Source: Conexibacter woesei DSM 14684
GTDB taxonomy: Bacteria; Actinomycetota; Thermoleophilia; Solirubrobacterales; Solirubrobacteraceae
DNA: 64,000 nucleotides
Direction: 5' to 3'
Assembly (NCBI RefSeq): GCF_000025265.1
Contig: NC_013739.1
Span: 186,001 to 250,000, forward strand
Below, in pieces: positions 51,031-61,948 of this stretch. Numbering within the stretch: the stretch's first letter is position 1; every line of letters starts with the position of its first letter. The notes under the pieces were generated by a model. The model searched no databases. It was not told the DNA's origin and saw nothing but the letters and a program-made list of their open reading frames with translations. The position numbers were made by a program, and so were the translations under genes.

Positions 51031-53096
51031 TCGACACGCTCTCGCCCGTCCTGATCGCCAACCGCGGTGAGATCGCGGTGCGGATCGAGCGCACGCTGCG
51101 GCGTCTCGGGCTCGGCTCCGTCGCGGTCTACAGCGACGCCGACGCCGGCGCGCCGCACGTCCTCGCGGCCGACACGGCGGTGCGGATCGGCCCGGCCGAC
51201 GCGCGCTCCTCCTACCTCTCGATCCCCGCGCTGCTCGACGCCGCGCGCGTGACGGGCGCGCGCGCCGTCCACCCCGGCTACGGCTTCCTCGCCGAGAGCG
51301 CGCCGTTCGCGCAGGCCGTGATCGATGCCGGCCTGACCTGGATCGGCCCGCCGCCGCCGGCGATCGAGCTGATGGGCGACAAGGCGCGCGCCAAGCAGCT
51401 CGCGCGCGAAGCGGGCGTGCCGGTCGTGCCCGGGATCGACGGCGCCGACCTGACGTACGAGCAGATCGACGCGTTCGCCGCCGAGCATGGCTTCCCCGTC
51501 GTCGTGAAGGCGGTCGCGGGCGGCGGCGGCAAGGGGATGCGGGTCGTGCGCGCGGCGACGGAGCTGCGCGGCGCGCTCGACGCCGCGCGGCGCGAGGCCG
51601 CGGCGGCGTTCGGCGACGACCGCGTGCTGGTCGAGCGCTACCTGGAGCGGCCGCGGCACATCGAGGTGCAGGTGCTGGCCGACGCGCACGGCGCGGTCGT
51701 CCACCTCGGCGAGCGCGAGTGCTCGCTCCAACGCCGCCACCAGAAGGTCGTCGAGGAGGCGCCGTCGCCCGTCGTCGACCCCGACTGGCGCGCCGAGATG
51801 GGCGCTGCCGCGGTGCGGCTCGCGCAGGCGTGCGGCTACGCCGGCGCCGGCACGGTCGAGCTGATCGTGCCGGGCGGCAGCGGCGACGTGCTCTCGGGTG
51901 AGTTCTTCTTCCTGGAGATGAACACGCGCCTCCAGGTCGAGCACCCCGTCACCGAGCTGGTCTACGGCGTCGACCTGGTCGAGCAGCAGTTGCGCGTCGC
52001 CGCCGGCGAGCCGCTGGCGCTGACGCAGGACGAGCTGCGGCCGCGGGGTCACGCGGTCGAGGCGCGCCTCTACGCCGAGGATCCCGCCGCCGGCTTCCTG
52101 CCGTCCACCGGCGTGGTGCGCCGCTGGCGTGCGCCGGCCGGGACGGGCGTGCGCAGCGACGACGCGCTCGCCGACGGCGTCGCGGTCCAGACCCACTACG
52201 ACCCGATGCTGGCGAAGCTGATCGCGCACGGGCCGGACCGCGCGACCGCGCTCGCGCGGCTCGACCGCGCGCTCGCCGAGCTGGAGCTGCTCGGCGTCAC
52301 GACCAATGCCGCGTTCACGCGCGGCCTGCTGGCGCGCGAGGACGTGCGTGCGGGCCAGATGGACACCGGACTGTTGGAGCGGGTGCTCGCGGGCGGGGAG
52401 GAGGGCGGCGCCTCGCCGGCGGCCGGCACGGCCGCGAGCGGACCGGCGGCGGCTGGCGCGGCCGCGAGCGGACGCGTCGCCGGACTCGCGCCGCTCGACG
52501 ACCTGCTGCCCGCCGCCGCACTGACGCTCGCGCTCGCTGACGCCGACGCGCTCGGGGCGCATACGAGCGTTCCGCTCGGCTGGCGGTCCGACGGTGCCGC
52601 CGGCACGTGGCGGCGGCGCGTCGTCCCGGGCGGCGGCGACGCGGTCGAGCTGTGCGTGCGCGGCGAGACGGTGACGGTCGGCGAGCGGACGTGGTGCGGC
52701 CGGGCGACGCGCAGCGGCGAGCACGCGGTCGAGGTCGAGCTGGACGGCGTCGCGCGCCGCTACGCGATCGCGACCGGTGACGGTGACGGGCGGCTGTGGA
52801 TCGGCCGCGCCGGGCAGCAGCTCGAACTGGCGCCGGCGCGCGCCGGCGGCGCCGACCTCAGCGCAGCCGGCGACTCGCTCGCCGCGCCGATGCCGGGCAC
52901 GATCCTGCTCGTGCACGTCAGCGACGGCGACGCGGTCAGAGAAGGAGACGTGCTCGTGGTGATGGAGTCGATGAAGATGGAGCTGTCGGTGACGGCACCG
53001 CACGACGGGACCGTCGACGGCCTGACGGTGAAGGCCGGCGACCGCGTCGCGTTGAGAGAGGTCCTGCTCGCTGTCCATGGGGAGGACGCCGCATGA
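51021..53096 (+). CDS. liuD: Biotin-dependent acyl-CoA carboxylase alpha subunit (methylcrotonyl-CoA type)
   Basis: 691 residues. Biotin carboxylase half ([26 protein letters not shown]-grasp loop; [14 protein letters not shown]) to ~450, an Ala/Gly-rich linker, a BT-like middle, and a C-terminal BCCP with biotin on K652 in [10 protein letters not shown]. It carboxylates biotin and hands CO2 to the beta subunit. Shares 10 bases with the lyase gene and 4 with the beta subunit gene. Specificity for 3-methylcrotonyl-CoA is inferred from neighbours. Confidence 0.9.
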   Translation: MALIDTLSPVLIANRGEIAVRIERTLRRLGLGSVAVYSDADAGAPHVLAADTAVRIGPADARSSYLSIPALLDAARVTGARAVHPGYGFLAESAPFAQAVIDAGLTWIGPPPPAIELMGDKARAKQLAREAGVPVVPGIDGADLTYEQIDAFAAEHGFPVVVKAVAGGGGKGMRVVRAATELRGALDAARREAAAAFGDDRVLVERYLERPRHIEVQVLADAHGAVVHLGERECSLQRRHQKVVEEAPSPVVDPDWRAEMGAAAVRLAQACGYAGAGTVELIVPGGSGDVLSGEFFFLEMNTRLQVEHPVTELVYGVDLVEQQLRVAAGEPLALTQDELRPRGHAVEARLYAEDPAAGFLPSTGVVRRWRAPAGTGVRSDDALADGVAVQTHYDPMLAKLIAHGPDRATALARLDRALAELELLGVTTNAAFTRGLLAREDVRAGQMDTGLLERVLAGGEEGGASPAAGTAASGPAAAGAAASGRVAGLAPLDDLLPAAALTLALADADALGAHTSVPLGWRSDGAAGTWRRRVVPGGGDAVELCVRGETVTVGERTWCGRATRSGEHAVEVELDGVARRYAIATGDGDGRLWIGRAGQQLELAPARAGGADLSAAGDSLAAPMPGTILLVHVSDGDAVREGDVLVVMESMKMELSVTAPHDGTVDGLTVKAGDRVALREVLLAVHGEDAA

Positions 53097-54616
53097 GCTT
53101 CCGCGACGGACATCTGGAGCTGATCGCCGACCTCGAGGCACGGCTGGAGCGGGTGCGCGGGGGCGGCGGCGCGAAGGCGACCGAGCGCCACGTCGCGCGC
53201 GGCAAGCTGCCCGCTCGCGAGCGGGTCGAGCGGCTGTGCGACCCCGGCGCGCCGTTCCTGGAGCTGGCGCCGCTCGCCGCCGAGGAGATGTACGACGGCG
53301 CGGCCCCTGGCGCCGGCGTCGTCGCGGGCGTCGGGATCGTCCACGGCCGCCACTGCATGATCGTCGCCAACGACGCGACGGTGAAGGGCGGAACGTACTT
53401 CCCGATCACGGTCAAGAAGCACCTGCGCGCACAGGAGATCGCGGCCGAGAACCGGCTGCCGTGCATCTACCTCGTCGACTCCGGCGGCGCCTTCCTGCCG
53501 ATGCAGGACGAGGTCTTCCCCGACCGCGAGCACTTCGGCCGGATCTTCTTCAACCAGGCGAACATGTCCAAGCGCGGCATCCCGCAGCTGAGCGCGGTGA
53601 TGGGCTCGTGCACCGCCGGTGGCGCGTACGTCCCCGCGATGAGCGACGAGACGGTGATCGTCCGCGAGCAGGGGACGATCTTCCTCGGCGGCCCGCCGCT
53701 GGTGAAGGCGGCGACCGGCGAGGAGGTCACGGCCGAGGAGCTGGGCGGCGGCGACGTGCACGCGCGCACCTCCGGCGTCGTCGACCACCTCGCCGAGGAC
53801 GACGCAGACGCGCTGCAGCGGATCCGCGACGCCGTCGCGACGCTGCCTGCGCCGCAGGCGCCCCCGTGGGAGCGGATCGCAGCGCGCCCGCCCGCCCACG
53901 CTGAGGACCCTGACGGCCTGCTCGACGTCGTCCCGCTCGACACGCGCACGCCCTACGACGTGCGCGATGCGTTGCGGCGGATCGTCGACGGCGGCGAGCT
54001 GCACGAGTTCAAGGCGCTCTACGGCACGACGCTCGTCTGCGCCTTCGCGCACGTCGACGGCCACCCCGTCGGGATCGTCGCCAACAACGGCGTGCTGTTC
54101 AGCGAGTCGTCGCTGAAGGGCGCGCACTTCGTCGAGCTGTGCGACCGCCGCGGCATCCCGCTGCTGTTCGTGCAGAACGTCGCCGGCTTCATGGTCGGCC
54201 GCGACTACGAGGCTGGTGGGATCGCGAAGGACGGCGCGAAGCTCGTCACCGCGGTCTCGTGTGCGCGCGTGCCGAAGCTGACGGTGATCGCCGGCGGCTC
54301 GTTCGGTGCCGGCAACTACGGCATGTGCGGCCGCGCCTACTCGCCGCGCTTCCTCTGGATGTGGCCGAACGCGCGCATCTCGGTGATGGGCGGAGAGCAG
54401 GCCGGCGCGGTGATGACCGAGGTCGGCCAGCCGGAGGTCGGCGCGCAGCTGCGCGAGCAGTACGAGCACCAGGGTCGCCCGATCTACGCGACCGCCCGCC
54501 TGTGGGACGACGGCGTGATCGATCCGCGCCAGACCCGCAACGTGCTCGCCGCCGCGCTCGCCGCCTGCGCGAACGCGCCGCTGGAGCCGGTCGGCTACGG
54601 CGTCTTCCGCATGTAG
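53093..54616 (+). CDS. liuB: Methylcrotonyl-CoA carboxylase beta subunit (carboxyltransferase)
   Basis: 507 residues with two crotonase-like halves. N-half: [58 protein letters not shown]-half: [46 protein letters not shown]. These motifs ([27 protein letters not shown]) fit methylcrotonyl-CoA carboxylase better than propionyl-CoA carboxylase. ATGA overlap with alpha gene; GGGGAGG before the start. Last gene of the leucine set; 3-methylglutaconyl-CoA hydratase is not in the window. Confidence 0.93.
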   Translation: MSFRDGHLELIADLEARLERVRGGGGAKATERHVARGKLPARERVERLCDPGAPFLELAPLAAEEMYDGAAPGAGVVAGVGIVHGRHCMIVANDATVKGGTYFPITVKKHLRAQEIAAENRLPCIYLVDSGGAFLPMQDEVFPDREHFGRIFFNQANMSKRGIPQLSAVMGSCTAGGAYVPAMSDETVIVREQGTIFLGGPPLVKAATGEEVTAEELGGGDVHARTSGVVDHLAEDDADALQRIRDAVATLPAPQAPPWERIAARPPAHAEDPDGLLDVVPLDTRTPYDVRDALRRIVDGGELHEFKALYGTTLVCAFAHVDGHPVGIVANNGVLFSESSLKGAHFVELCDRRGIPLLFVQNVAGFMVGRDYEAGGIAKDGAKLVTAVSCARVPKLTVIAGGSFGAGNYGMCGRAYSPRFLWMWPNARISVMGGEQAGAVMTEVGQPEVGAQLREQYEHQGRPIYATARLWDDGVIDPRQTRNVLAAALAACANAPLEPVGYGVFRM

Positions 54617-54670
54617 CGCCCGGCGGCACGAGCGCGCGTGTGCCAGGACGGTCGCGGGTACCTTCGTTCC

Positions 54671-55879
54671 ATGCGTCATCTCTCCGCTTTCCTTGTCATC
54701 GTGGCATGCGCGGTCCCCTCCGGCCTCGCGGCGCCGGCCCAGGCGGAGGAGCCCGTGCCGGCGCTCGCGCCGGAGACCGTTCCGGCAGCCGTCACAGCGG
54801 CCGTCAACGCGCTCGCGCTCGACGCGAGACCGTGCGAGCTGATGACGCGCGACCTGCGCGAGCACGTCGCCGTAGTGGAGCTGTTGTCCCACGACCCGGT
54901 CGTGGCCGAGCCGTGGGAGCCGACGGACGTGACGCGGCTGTGCAACGCCTACGTCGTCGCGGGCGTCGGCTTCGGCGTCGGCATATTCCCGGATCGCGGC
55001 GGCTGGGTCGCGACGGAGATCGGGCCGGCCCGCGTGGTCGAGACGAGCGGCGACATGGTGCGGTTGCGTTCGCGGGTGGTGCAACGCTTCACGCCCGCGC
55101 GGGACGTGCTCGGCAGCGAGCGCGTCGTCGACCTGTTCGTCGTGCGCGAGGAGGGCGTCTGGCGGCTGGCGTCGCTCGCCGGGCTGCTGCAGCTCGACCT
55201 CTCCAACGGCTCGGTGCCCGGCACGCTCGCCGCGTTCGCGCGAGAGCGGCGCGCGCAGACCGCCGAGACGCGCAGGCGGCTGCGCGCCCACGCGCGCATG
55301 GTGCGGGAGTTGGCCTCCGTCCCCCGCCCGCTCTCGCGCACGTCGCCGAGCTGTGGTGCGGGCGGCCGCGGCGGCGTGAGCGGACGCGCCGATTCGTCGT
55401 CGAACGTGCGCCGGTTCGACGAGCACTCCGAGCGCGTGCGCGGCCCACGCGCGGCGCGCGCCGACATGGTCGCCGTGCGCTTGCGCACGTGGGGCGGCCG
55501 GATGTGCTGGACGGTCCGCTTCCGCGGCGATGTGGCGGACAGGATCGACGTGCGATTCATCCTCACGCAGCCGTCGGGTCGGGACGACCTGCGCGCCGCG
55601 AGCTGGAGCTTGCGTCTCGACGGCGGCCGGGCGGCAGGCGTCTTGGAGGACCATGACGGCGTGCAGCGCATGTTCGCGGTGCGCGCGTCGGTGCGCGGCC
55701 GCGTGCTGCGCGTCGTCGTGCCGGCTCGCAGGGTGCGCGGCCAGGTGCGGACCGGCGAGCGGTTCCGCTGGTCGGCGATCGACTACATGCCGGACCCGGA
55801 CCGGCCGCCCGGCGGGACGGTCGAGTGGGTCGACGAGCTGCCGCAGTTGGTTGAGCGCGGGATTCTCCACCGCCCCTGA
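54671..55879 (+). CDS. Secreted protein of unknown function
   Basis: 402 residues with a Sec signal peptide (ending near APAQAEE). Residues ~50-185 look like a folded domain of the NTF2/pore-lining kind seen in lipoproteins (DRGGWVATEIGPARVVETSG; EEGVWRLASL). A basic linker (~200-230) and a C-terminal beta-rich part (~250-400) with MCWTVRFRGDVADRIDVRF follow. Cys are few. Not recognised. Confidence 0.7.
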   Translation: MRHLSAFLVIVACAVPSGLAAPAQAEEPVPALAPETVPAAVTAAVNALALDARPCELMTRDLREHVAVVELLSHDPVVAEPWEPTDVTRLCNAYVVAGVGFGVGIFPDRGGWVATEIGPARVVETSGDMVRLRSRVVQRFTPARDVLGSERVVDLFVVREEGVWRLASLAGLLQLDLSNGSVPGTLAAFARERRAQTAETRRRLRAHARMVRELASVPRPLSRTSPSCGAGGRGGVSGRADSSSNVRRFDEHSERVRGPRAARADMVAVRLRTWGGRMCWTVRFRGDVADRIDVRFILTQPSGRDDLRAASWSLRLDGGRAAGVLEDHDGVQRMFAVRASVRGRVLRVVVPARRVRGQVRTGERFRWSAIDYMPDPDRPPGGTVEWVDELPQLVERGILHRP

Positions 55880-56099
55880 GGCTCGGTTTCGCCCCTCCCG
55901 CCAAGCGCACAGCAAAAGCTGAGACTCGATCATCAAAACTTCACCGTGACTAGGCGGGGAAGTGGTCATATCGGCGCGATTTCGGCCGTTTTGCCCTTGA
56001 CTTCCTGATCGTTTCGCTGTTGACTCTCTCTAACTCGACCACAAATCGCACAGGTCGCGCGGTCGAGTCGCTCATCAGGAGAGAGAGACGGAGGAGAGC
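55880..56099 (+). promoter_or_regulatory. Leader and promoter region of the sugar operon
   Basis: This 220-base gap is AT-richer than its surroundings. Two TTGACT boxes (starts ~55997 and ~56020) are spaced 23 bases apart and could be -35 elements. CTCGACC (56034-56040) and GGTCGAG (56061-56067) form a perfect 7-base dyad, a possible operator for the DeoR protein encoded downstream. GGAGGAGAG precedes the SBP start. Confidence 0.5.
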
Positions 56100-57434
56100 A
56101 TGCGCTGGATGCTGCGCGCGGTCGTCGCGACCGTGCTGCTGGTCGCTGCCGCGTTCACGGTGACGGCCTGCGGAAGTAGTGACGATTCATCTGAGAGCGC
56201 CTCGACCACGACAGGTGGCGGCAGAGGCGGGGCGAAGATCACGGTCTGGCACAACAGTGCCGATCCGCCCGCGCTGAGACAGCTCTACAAGGACTTCGAG
56301 GCCGACACCGGCAACGAGGTCGAGCTGGTCGCGATCCCGTCCGCGGGCTTCGAGGACACGACGCTGACGAAGTGGGCGTCCGGCGCCCGCCCCGACGTGC
56401 TCGAGTACCACCCGACCGTCACGAACCTGCTCGCGCTGAACCCGAGAAACACGCTGCGCGATCTCTCCGGCGAGGAGTACATCGCGAAGTCCGGCGACCT
56501 CTACAGAAGCGCCGCGACCGTCGACGGCACGACCTACGGCGCGATCATCGGCTTCCCGCAGGTCTTCGGGATGTTCTACAACAAGGACGTCTTCGCCAGA
56601 GCGGGCATCGCGACGCCGCCCGGCAACGCGCAGGAGCTGGCGCAGGCGTGCACCGACATCAAGGCCAGAGCGCCCGGCGTCACGCCGATCGCCGAGTCCG
56701 GCGGCTCGGTGTGGCCGCCGCAGGTGCTGCCGTCGCTGCTGATGGGCGACGCCAACCAGGACAACGCCTGGGGCCAGGAGCTGCGCTCCAACAGAGCCGC
56801 GCTCGACGACGACGGCTCGCCGTTCGTGAGAGCGATGGAGACGTACAGACAGCTCAAGGACGACGGCTGCTTCAACAGAGACCTCGTCACCGCGACGGTC
56901 GAGAACAGCGTCAGAGCGCTCGTCGAGGGCAGAGCGGCGATGGTCGCGCTGCACTCCGACATGATCCCGGCGATCGTGGCGGCGGCCGGCGGCGACGCCG
57001 CGAGAGTCGACAGAGCGATCGGCTTCCTCGTACTCGGCGGTGAGTCCGCCGCGGCGACGTACATCCCCGGTCCGATCGGCAGCTACTACCTGCCGAGAAC
57101 CGGTGACGGCGACCGTGAGGCGGCGGCGCTCGACTTCGTCCGCTACGCGACGGGCAGAGGCTACGGCAGATACATCGAGGCCTCGAGAACCTTCCCGATC
57201 ATCGAGGGCACGCCCGAGCCGAGTGGGATCTCTGCGCTGCAGAGAGAGGTCAAGGCCGCCTACGACAGAGGCCCGGCGAACATCGCCTACGCGGCCGACG
57301 TCCCCGGCGTGGCCGGCGTCGCGGCGCTCATCAACAAGCTGATGATCGACGAGACGACGCCGCAGGAGATGGCCGAGCAGACGCAGAAGCAGATCGAGCA
57401 GGCGGCCAAGGCCGCGAAGCTCGAGGGCTGGTAG
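56100..57434 (+). CDS. Sugar ABC transporter substrate-binding lipoprotein
   Basis: 444 residues, family 1 (MalE-like) SBP. Lipobox VTAC gives Cys24 after a signal helix, then a Ser/Thr/Gly spacer. KITVWHNSADPP opens the binding domain; PDVLEYHPTV, YGAIIGFPQVFGMFYNKDVF and LVEGRAAMVALHSD are the usual SBP landmarks. Mature Arg codons are AGA in 20 of 25 cases, unlike its permeases. It delivers a sugar, probably a rhamnoside or oligosaccharide, to the permeases. Confidence 0.92.
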   Translation: MRWMLRAVVATVLLVAAAFTVTACGSSDDSSESASTTTGGGRGGAKITVWHNSADPPALRQLYKDFEADTGNEVELVAIPSAGFEDTTLTKWASGARPDVLEYHPTVTNLLALNPRNTLRDLSGEEYIAKSGDLYRSAATVDGTTYGAIIGFPQVFGMFYNKDVFARAGIATPPGNAQELAQACTDIKARAPGVTPIAESGGSVWPPQVLPSLLMGDANQDNAWGQELRSNRAALDDDGSPFVRAMETYRQLKDDGCFNRDLVTATVENSVRALVEGRAAMVALHSDMIPAIVAAAGGDAARVDRAIGFLVLGGESAAATYIPGPIGSYYLPRTGDGDREAAALDFVRYATGRGYGRYIEASRTFPIIEGTPEPSGISALQREVKAAYDRGPANIAYAADVPGVAGVAALINKLMIDETTPQEMAEQTQKQIEQAAKAAKLEGW

Positions 57435-57451
57435 GCGAGGGCTCGACGGTC

Positions 57452-58441
57452 GTGGCGAGCACCGCGCTGACCCAGCAGGCGACCGGTCCGGAGCAGGAAA
57501 CTCCGGGCCGGCCGCCGACTCCCCCGGGGGGCGGCCGCCGCCGGCGCGGCGCCCGCCGCGGCGGCTCCGCGCCGCTGCGCGACGCAGCGCACCGCAAGTG
57601 GTTCGCGCTGCCCGCGGTCGTACTCGTCGCGGTCTTCTTCGCCGCGCCGTTCCTGCTCAACGCCGGCTTCGCCTTCTCGGACTGGAGCGGCTACTCGGAC
57701 GAGATCGGCTTCAACGGGATCGACAACTTCCGCACGCTGATCGACCAGGAGATCTTCTGGCCGGCCGTCCGCACGACGCTGCTCTACGCGCTGCTCGTGC
57801 TGACGTTCCAGATGGCGGTCAGCCTCCCGCTCGCGCTCGCGCTGACGGAGACCAACCGCGCCAACAGCTTCTTCCGCTCGCTCTTCTTCCTGCCGGTGCT
57901 GATCTCGCCGCTGGCGGCGGGCTACATCTGGAAGGGGCTGCTGGCACCGAACGGGCCGATCAACGGCTTCCTCACCTTCTTCCTGCCGGGCACCGTCGAC
58001 CACAGCTGGCTCGGTGACCCGCAGACGGCGCTGCCGGCGGTCGCGCTGATCGAGGCGTGGAAGTGGAGCGGGCTGATCACGCTCGTCTACATCGCCGGCC
58101 TCAAGGCTATCCCGAAGGAGCTGCTGGAGGCCGCGACGATCGACGGCGCGAACGCGTGGAAGCGCTTCTGGAAGGTGAAGCTGCGGCTGCTCGCGCCGGC
58201 GCTGACGTTCAACGTCGCCGTCACGCTCGCCGTCGCGCTGATGGCCTACGACGTGATCGCGCCGACGACCAACGGCGGTCCCGGCGACCACACGACGACG
58301 CTCAACATCGCGATGCGGCTGCAGTGGGGCCAGTCGTTCTTCGGGCCGGCGAGCGCGCTCAGCCTCACCGTCGCGGTGCTCGTCGTGCTGACCGCGGTCC
58401 CGCTCGTGATGTGGCTGCGACGCAAGGAGCTGGACGGATGA
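57452..58441 (+). CDS. Sugar ABC transporter permease 1 (UgpA/MalF type)
   Basis: 329 residues with six helices after a basic Arg/Gly-rich N-terminus (RRRRGARRGG). The EAA loop is EAATIDGANAWKRFWKVKLRLL near residue 225. No AGA codon for Arg. GTG start 17 bases after the SBP gene; its end overlaps permease 2 by 4 bases. Confidence 0.93.
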   Translation: MASTALTQQATGPEQETPGRPPTPPGGGRRRRGARRGGSAPLRDAAHRKWFALPAVVLVAVFFAAPFLLNAGFAFSDWSGYSDEIGFNGIDNFRTLIDQEIFWPAVRTTLLYALLVLTFQMAVSLPLALALTETNRANSFFRSLFFLPVLISPLAAGYIWKGLLAPNGPINGFLTFFLPGTVDHSWLGDPQTALPAVALIEAWKWSGLITLVYIAGLKAIPKELLEAATIDGANAWKRFWKVKLRLLAPALTFNVAVTLAVALMAYDVIAPTTNGGPGDHTTTLNIAMRLQWGQSFFGPASALSLTVAVLVVLTAVPLVMWLRRKELDG

Positions 58442-59271
58442 CGCCGCGCAGAGCAACGACGATCGCCCGCTACGTCGCGCTGTCGCTGTTCGCGATCCCG
58501 TGGGTCGTGCTGCCGCTGTGGATGGTCGTCGTCAACGCCTTCAAGACGCAGGGCGAGGCGCAGGCGCTGAGCCTCGACCTCCCGGGCGAGTGGGCGATCG
58601 GCGAGAACTTCCGCACGGTGATCGACGACGGCAACTACCTCACCGGCCTGCTCAACAGCGTGCTCGTGACCGTCCCCGCGATCGCCGTCGTGCTGCTGCT
58701 CGGCTCGGCCGCCGCGTGGGCGTTCGCCCGCACGCGGTCGCGCTGGCTGAGAGCGGCGTACTACCTCACGACGCTGTCGGTGCTGCTGCCGCCGGCGATC
58801 ATCCCGTCGATCTACCTGCTGAGAGAGCTGTCGCTCGACGGCTCGCGGCTCGGCTACGCGCTCGTGACGATCTCGGCGCGGCTCGGGATCGTCATCTTCC
58901 TCACGACCGGCTTCGTGCGGGCGCTGCCCGGGGAGCTGGAGGACGCGGCCGCGGTCGACGGCGCCTCGGCGTTCCAGACCTACCGCCGCATCCTGCTGCC
59001 GCTGATGAAGCCGGTGCTGCTCGTCGGCGGGGTGATCCTGATGATCACCGTCTGGAACGACTTCTTCTTCGCCCTCTTCCTGATCCAGGGCGAGGGCAGC
59101 GCGACGCTGCCGCTGACGCTCTACGGCTTCGCCTCGAGCACCGTCGACACGCTGCGCTGGAACCTCGTCTTCGCGCACGTCGTGCTGACGAGCCTGCCGC
59201 TCGTCGTGGTGTACCTGTTCGTCCAACGCCGCGTGCTGAGCGGCCTCACCGAAGGAGCGGTCAAGGGATGA
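58438..59271 (+). CDS. Sugar ABC transporter permease 2 (UgpE/MalG type)
   Basis: 277 residues, six helices. EAA loop [41 protein letters not shown] begins helix 1. The ATPase (MsmK-like) is not in the operon and must come from elsewhere, as is common for actinobacterial sugar importers. 4-base overlaps on both sides. Confidence 0.93.
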   Translation: MTPRRATTIARYVALSLFAIPWVVLPLWMVVVNAFKTQGEAQALSLDLPGEWAIGENFRTVIDDGNYLTGLLNSVLVTVPAIAVVLLLGSAAAWAFARTRSRWLRAAYYLTTLSVLLPPAIIPSIYLLRELSLDGSRLGYALVTISARLGIVIFLTTGFVRALPGELEDAAAVDGASAFQTYRRILLPLMKPVLLVGGVILMITVWNDFFFALFLIQGEGSATLPLTLYGFASSTVDTLRWNLVFAHVVLTSLPLVVVYLFVQRRVLSGLTEGAVKG

Positions 59272-60314
59272 CCACCCCCTCTGGCGACTTCGATCTCGTG
59301 CTCGACCTGATCCGCGGCGAGGTCGACAGCGGCCGGCTGCCGACCGCCGTCTTCGGCGTCGCGACCTCCTCCGGCGTGCAGGTGCTGGAGGCGTTCGGCT
59401 CCCACGGCCGCCGCCCGCTCGCGACCGACGACACGTTCCTGCTCTTCTCCGCCAGCAAGCCGCTGATAGGGCTCGCCGCGCTGCGGCTGGTCGAGCAGGG
59501 CAAGCTGGCGCTGCGGACGGCGCTGTCGGAGGCGCTGCCGCAGTTCGGGATGGCGCGGATCGGCGACGAGGTGACGCTCTGGCACCTGCTGACGCACACC
59601 GCGGGGATCGTCGAGGCGACCGTCACGCCGGACACGCCGGTGCGCGAGCAGCTGCTGACGGCGCCGCAGATGTTCCGCGCCGGCGAGTACGCGCTCTACT
59701 GCAACGTCGCGTTCGAGGGGATCGCGGCGCTCGTCGAGTCGGTCACGGGCCGACCGCTGCACGAGCACCTGCCGGCCGACCTCAACGCGCTGCCCGGCGT
59801 CGAGGGGCTGACGTTCGATCCCGCCGCGGAGGTCGTCCCGCTCGCGGGCCTCGATCGCGTGCTGTTCGACGTCGAGCGCTTCCGCGCGCTGCGCCACCCG
59901 GCCGGCTCGTTGTGCGCCAGAGCGGAGGACCTGCTGTCGCTCGGCTCGATGCTGCTGCGCGGCGACCGCGAGCTGATCCACCCGACGACGCTGTCGGCGA
60001 GCCTCACGCCGCAGACGACGGGCATTCCGCGGCTGCTGCCGGACCCGCTCCACATCGGCCCCGGCACCGGCCAGGAGTGGGGCCTGGTCTGGAACATGCG
60101 GATGGGCAGCCCGACGCTGCTGGAGCAGCGGCTGTACGGACACGGCGGCCTGTCGGGCTGTCAGTGGTGGATGTACCCGGACCACGACGCCTGCTTCGTC
60201 CTGTTGACTGGTCTGATGAACCCGCTCGACGTCGGCGTCGACCTCGACAACGTCCACAACGCGTTCACGACCTGCCTCGACCCGGTCGGCGCGTCGCTGG
60301 GAGCCGCCGCGTGA
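59268..60314 (+). CDS. Serine hydrolase of the beta-lactamase/esterase class (class C-like fold)
   Basis: 348 residues. Active site SxxK with S61 and K64 in [10 protein letters not shown], YxN at Y143-C-N145, and a C-terminal HGG in YGHGGLSG. No signal peptide, so a cytoplasmic esterase or peptidase rather than a secreted beta-lactamase. Inside a sugar operon, de-esterification of an imported acyl glycoside is a sensible role. Confidence 0.88.
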   Translation: MTTPSGDFDLVLDLIRGEVDSGRLPTAVFGVATSSGVQVLEAFGSHGRRPLATDDTFLLFSASKPLIGLAALRLVEQGKLALRTALSEALPQFGMARIGDEVTLWHLLTHTAGIVEATVTPDTPVREQLLTAPQMFRAGEYALYCNVAFEGIAALVESVTGRPLHEHLPADLNALPGVEGLTFDPAAEVVPLAGLDRVLFDVERFRALRHPAGSLCARAEDLLSLGSMLLRGDRELIHPTTLSASLTPQTTGIPRLLPDPLHIGPGTGQEWGLVWNMRMGSPTLLEQRLYGHGGLSGCQWWMYPDHDACFVLLTGLMNPLDVGVDLDNVHNAFTTCLDPVGASLGAAA

Positions 60315-61948
60315 GCGCACCGTCCTACGCGCACGGCGTCGGCGACGTCGCGCTGATAGGCGAGACGATCGGCGAGAACCTCGCCCACACCGCCGCGCGC
60401 GTGCCCGAGCGCGACGCGCTCGTCAGCTGCGAGCAGGGGATCCGGTGGACGTATGCGCAGCTCGACGCGGCCGTCGACCGGCTCGCGACGGGTCTGCTGC
60501 GGAGCGGGGTCGCGAAGGGCGACCGCGTCGGGCTGTGGTCGCCCAACCGCGCCGAGTGGACGCTCGTCCAGTACGCGACCGCGCGGATCGGCGCGGTGCT
60601 GGTGAACGTCAACCCGGCGTACCGCACGCACGAGCTGTCCTACGCGCTGCGCCACTCCGGCACGAAGCTGCTGTTCAGCGCGCGTGCGTTCAAGACGAGC
60701 GACTACGCGGCGATGGTGGCGCAGGTCGGCGACGAGCTGCAGGAGCTGGAGCGGGTCGTCTTCTTCGACGACGACCCGGCGTGGGACGAGCTGGCCGCGA
60801 CGCCCGCGGACGCCGCCGCGCTCGCCGAGCGCGCCGCGACGCTGAGCTTCGACGATCCGATCGACATCCAGTACACGAGCGGCACGACCGGCGCGCCGAA
60901 GGGCGCGACGCTGAGCCACCACAACCTGCTCAACAACGGCTTCCTCGTCGGCGAGCTGATCCACTACTCCGAGCACGACCGGATCTGCCTGCCGGTCCCC
61001 TTCTACCACTGCTTCGGCATGGTGATGGGCAACCTCGCGGCGACCTCGCACGGCGCCTGCATGGTGATCCCGTCGGCCGGCTTCGACCCGCTCGCGACGC
61101 TGCGCGCGGTCGCGCAGGAGCGCTGCACCTCGCTCTACGGCGTCCCGACGATGTTCATCGCCGAGCTGGAGCACCCGTCGTTCGCCGAGCACGACCTCAG
61201 CTCGCTGCGGACCGGGATCATGGCCGGCTCGCCGTGCCCGATCGAGGTGATGAAGCAGGTGATCGACAAGATGCACATGCGCGAGGTGTCGATCTGTTAC
61301 GGCATGACCGAGACCTCTCCGGTCTCCACCCAGACGCGCACCGACGACCCGCTCGAGCTGCGCGTCGGCAGCGTCGGGCGGGTCGGTCCGCACGTCGAGG
61401 TGAAGGTCGTCGAGCCCGACACGGGCATGATCGTGAAGCGCGGTGAGACCGGCGAGTTGCGCACGCGCGGCTACTCCGTGATGCTCGGATACTGGGGCGA
61501 GCTGGAGAAGACCGCCGAGGCGATCGACGCGGCGGGCTGGATGCACACCGGCGACCTCGCGACGATGGACGACGCCGGCTACGTCGCGATCGTCGGGCGG
61601 ATCAAGGACATGGTCATCCGCGGCGGCGAGAACGTCTACCCGCGCGAGCTGGAGGAGTTGCTGCACCTGCACGACGACGTCGTCGACGTCCAGGTCGTCG
61701 GCGTCCCCGACGCGAAGTACGGCGAGGAGCTGTGCGCGTGGGTGCGGCTGCGCGACGGCGCCGCGGTCGGCGAGGACGACGTGCGCGCCTTCTGCCGCGA
61801 GCGCGTCGCGCACTTCAAGGTGCCGCGCCACGTGCTGTTCGTGGACGAGTTCCCGATGACGGTCACCGGGAAGGTGCAGAAGTACAAGATGCGCGAGGCG
61901 ACGATCGAGCGGCTCGGCCTGGACACGATGGAGGTGGAGGGCAGATGA
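60311..61948 (+). CDS. Acyl-CoA synthetase (AMP-forming)
   Basis: 545 residues. P-loop-like motif [16 protein letters not shown], core YGMTETSP, hinge [21 protein letters not shown], and the C-terminal lysine in [14 protein letters not shown]. The family activates fatty or aromatic acids. GTGA overlap with the hydrolase suggests it activates an acid released by that enzyme. Substrate chain length is not evident. Confidence 0.92.
   Translation: MSAPSYAHGVGDVALIGETIGENLAHTAARVPERDALVSCEQGIRWTYAQLDAAVDRLATGLLRSGVAKGDRVGLWSPNRAEWTLVQYATARIGAVLVNVNPAYRTHELSYALRHSGTKLLFSARAFKTSDYAAMVAQVGDELQELERVVFFDDDPAWDELAATPADAAALAERAATLSFDDPIDIQYTSGTTGAPKGATLSHHNLLNNGFLVGELIHYSEHDRICLPVPFYHCFGMVMGNLAATSHGACMVIPSAGFDPLATLRAVAQERCTSLYGVPTMFIAELEHPSFAEHDLSSLRTGIMAGSPCPIEVMKQVIDKMHMREVSICYGMTETSPVSTQTRTDDPLELRVGSVGRVGPHVEVKVVEPDTGMIVKRGETGELRTRGYSVMLGYWGELEKTAEAIDAAGWMHTGDLATMDDAGYVAIVGRIKDMVIRGGENVYPRELEELLHLHDDVVDVQVVGVPDAKYGEELCAWVRLRDGAAVGEDDVRAFCRERVAHFKVPRHVLFVDEFPMTVTGKVQKYKMREATIERLGLDTMEVEGR

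Noticed and set aside
52760-55969. Minus-strand open frame of over 1000 codons opposite the carboxylase genes
   Set aside because: Antisense artefact; repeats of Arg, His and Asp without domains.
55997-56025. The two TTGACT boxes as a -35/-10 pair
   Set aside because: Spacing is 17 bases but the second box is not a -10 sequence; both may be -35 boxes or repeats.
59268-60314. Antibiotic-resistance beta-lactamase
   Set aside because: No signal peptide and sugar-operon context point to an intracellular esterase or peptidase.
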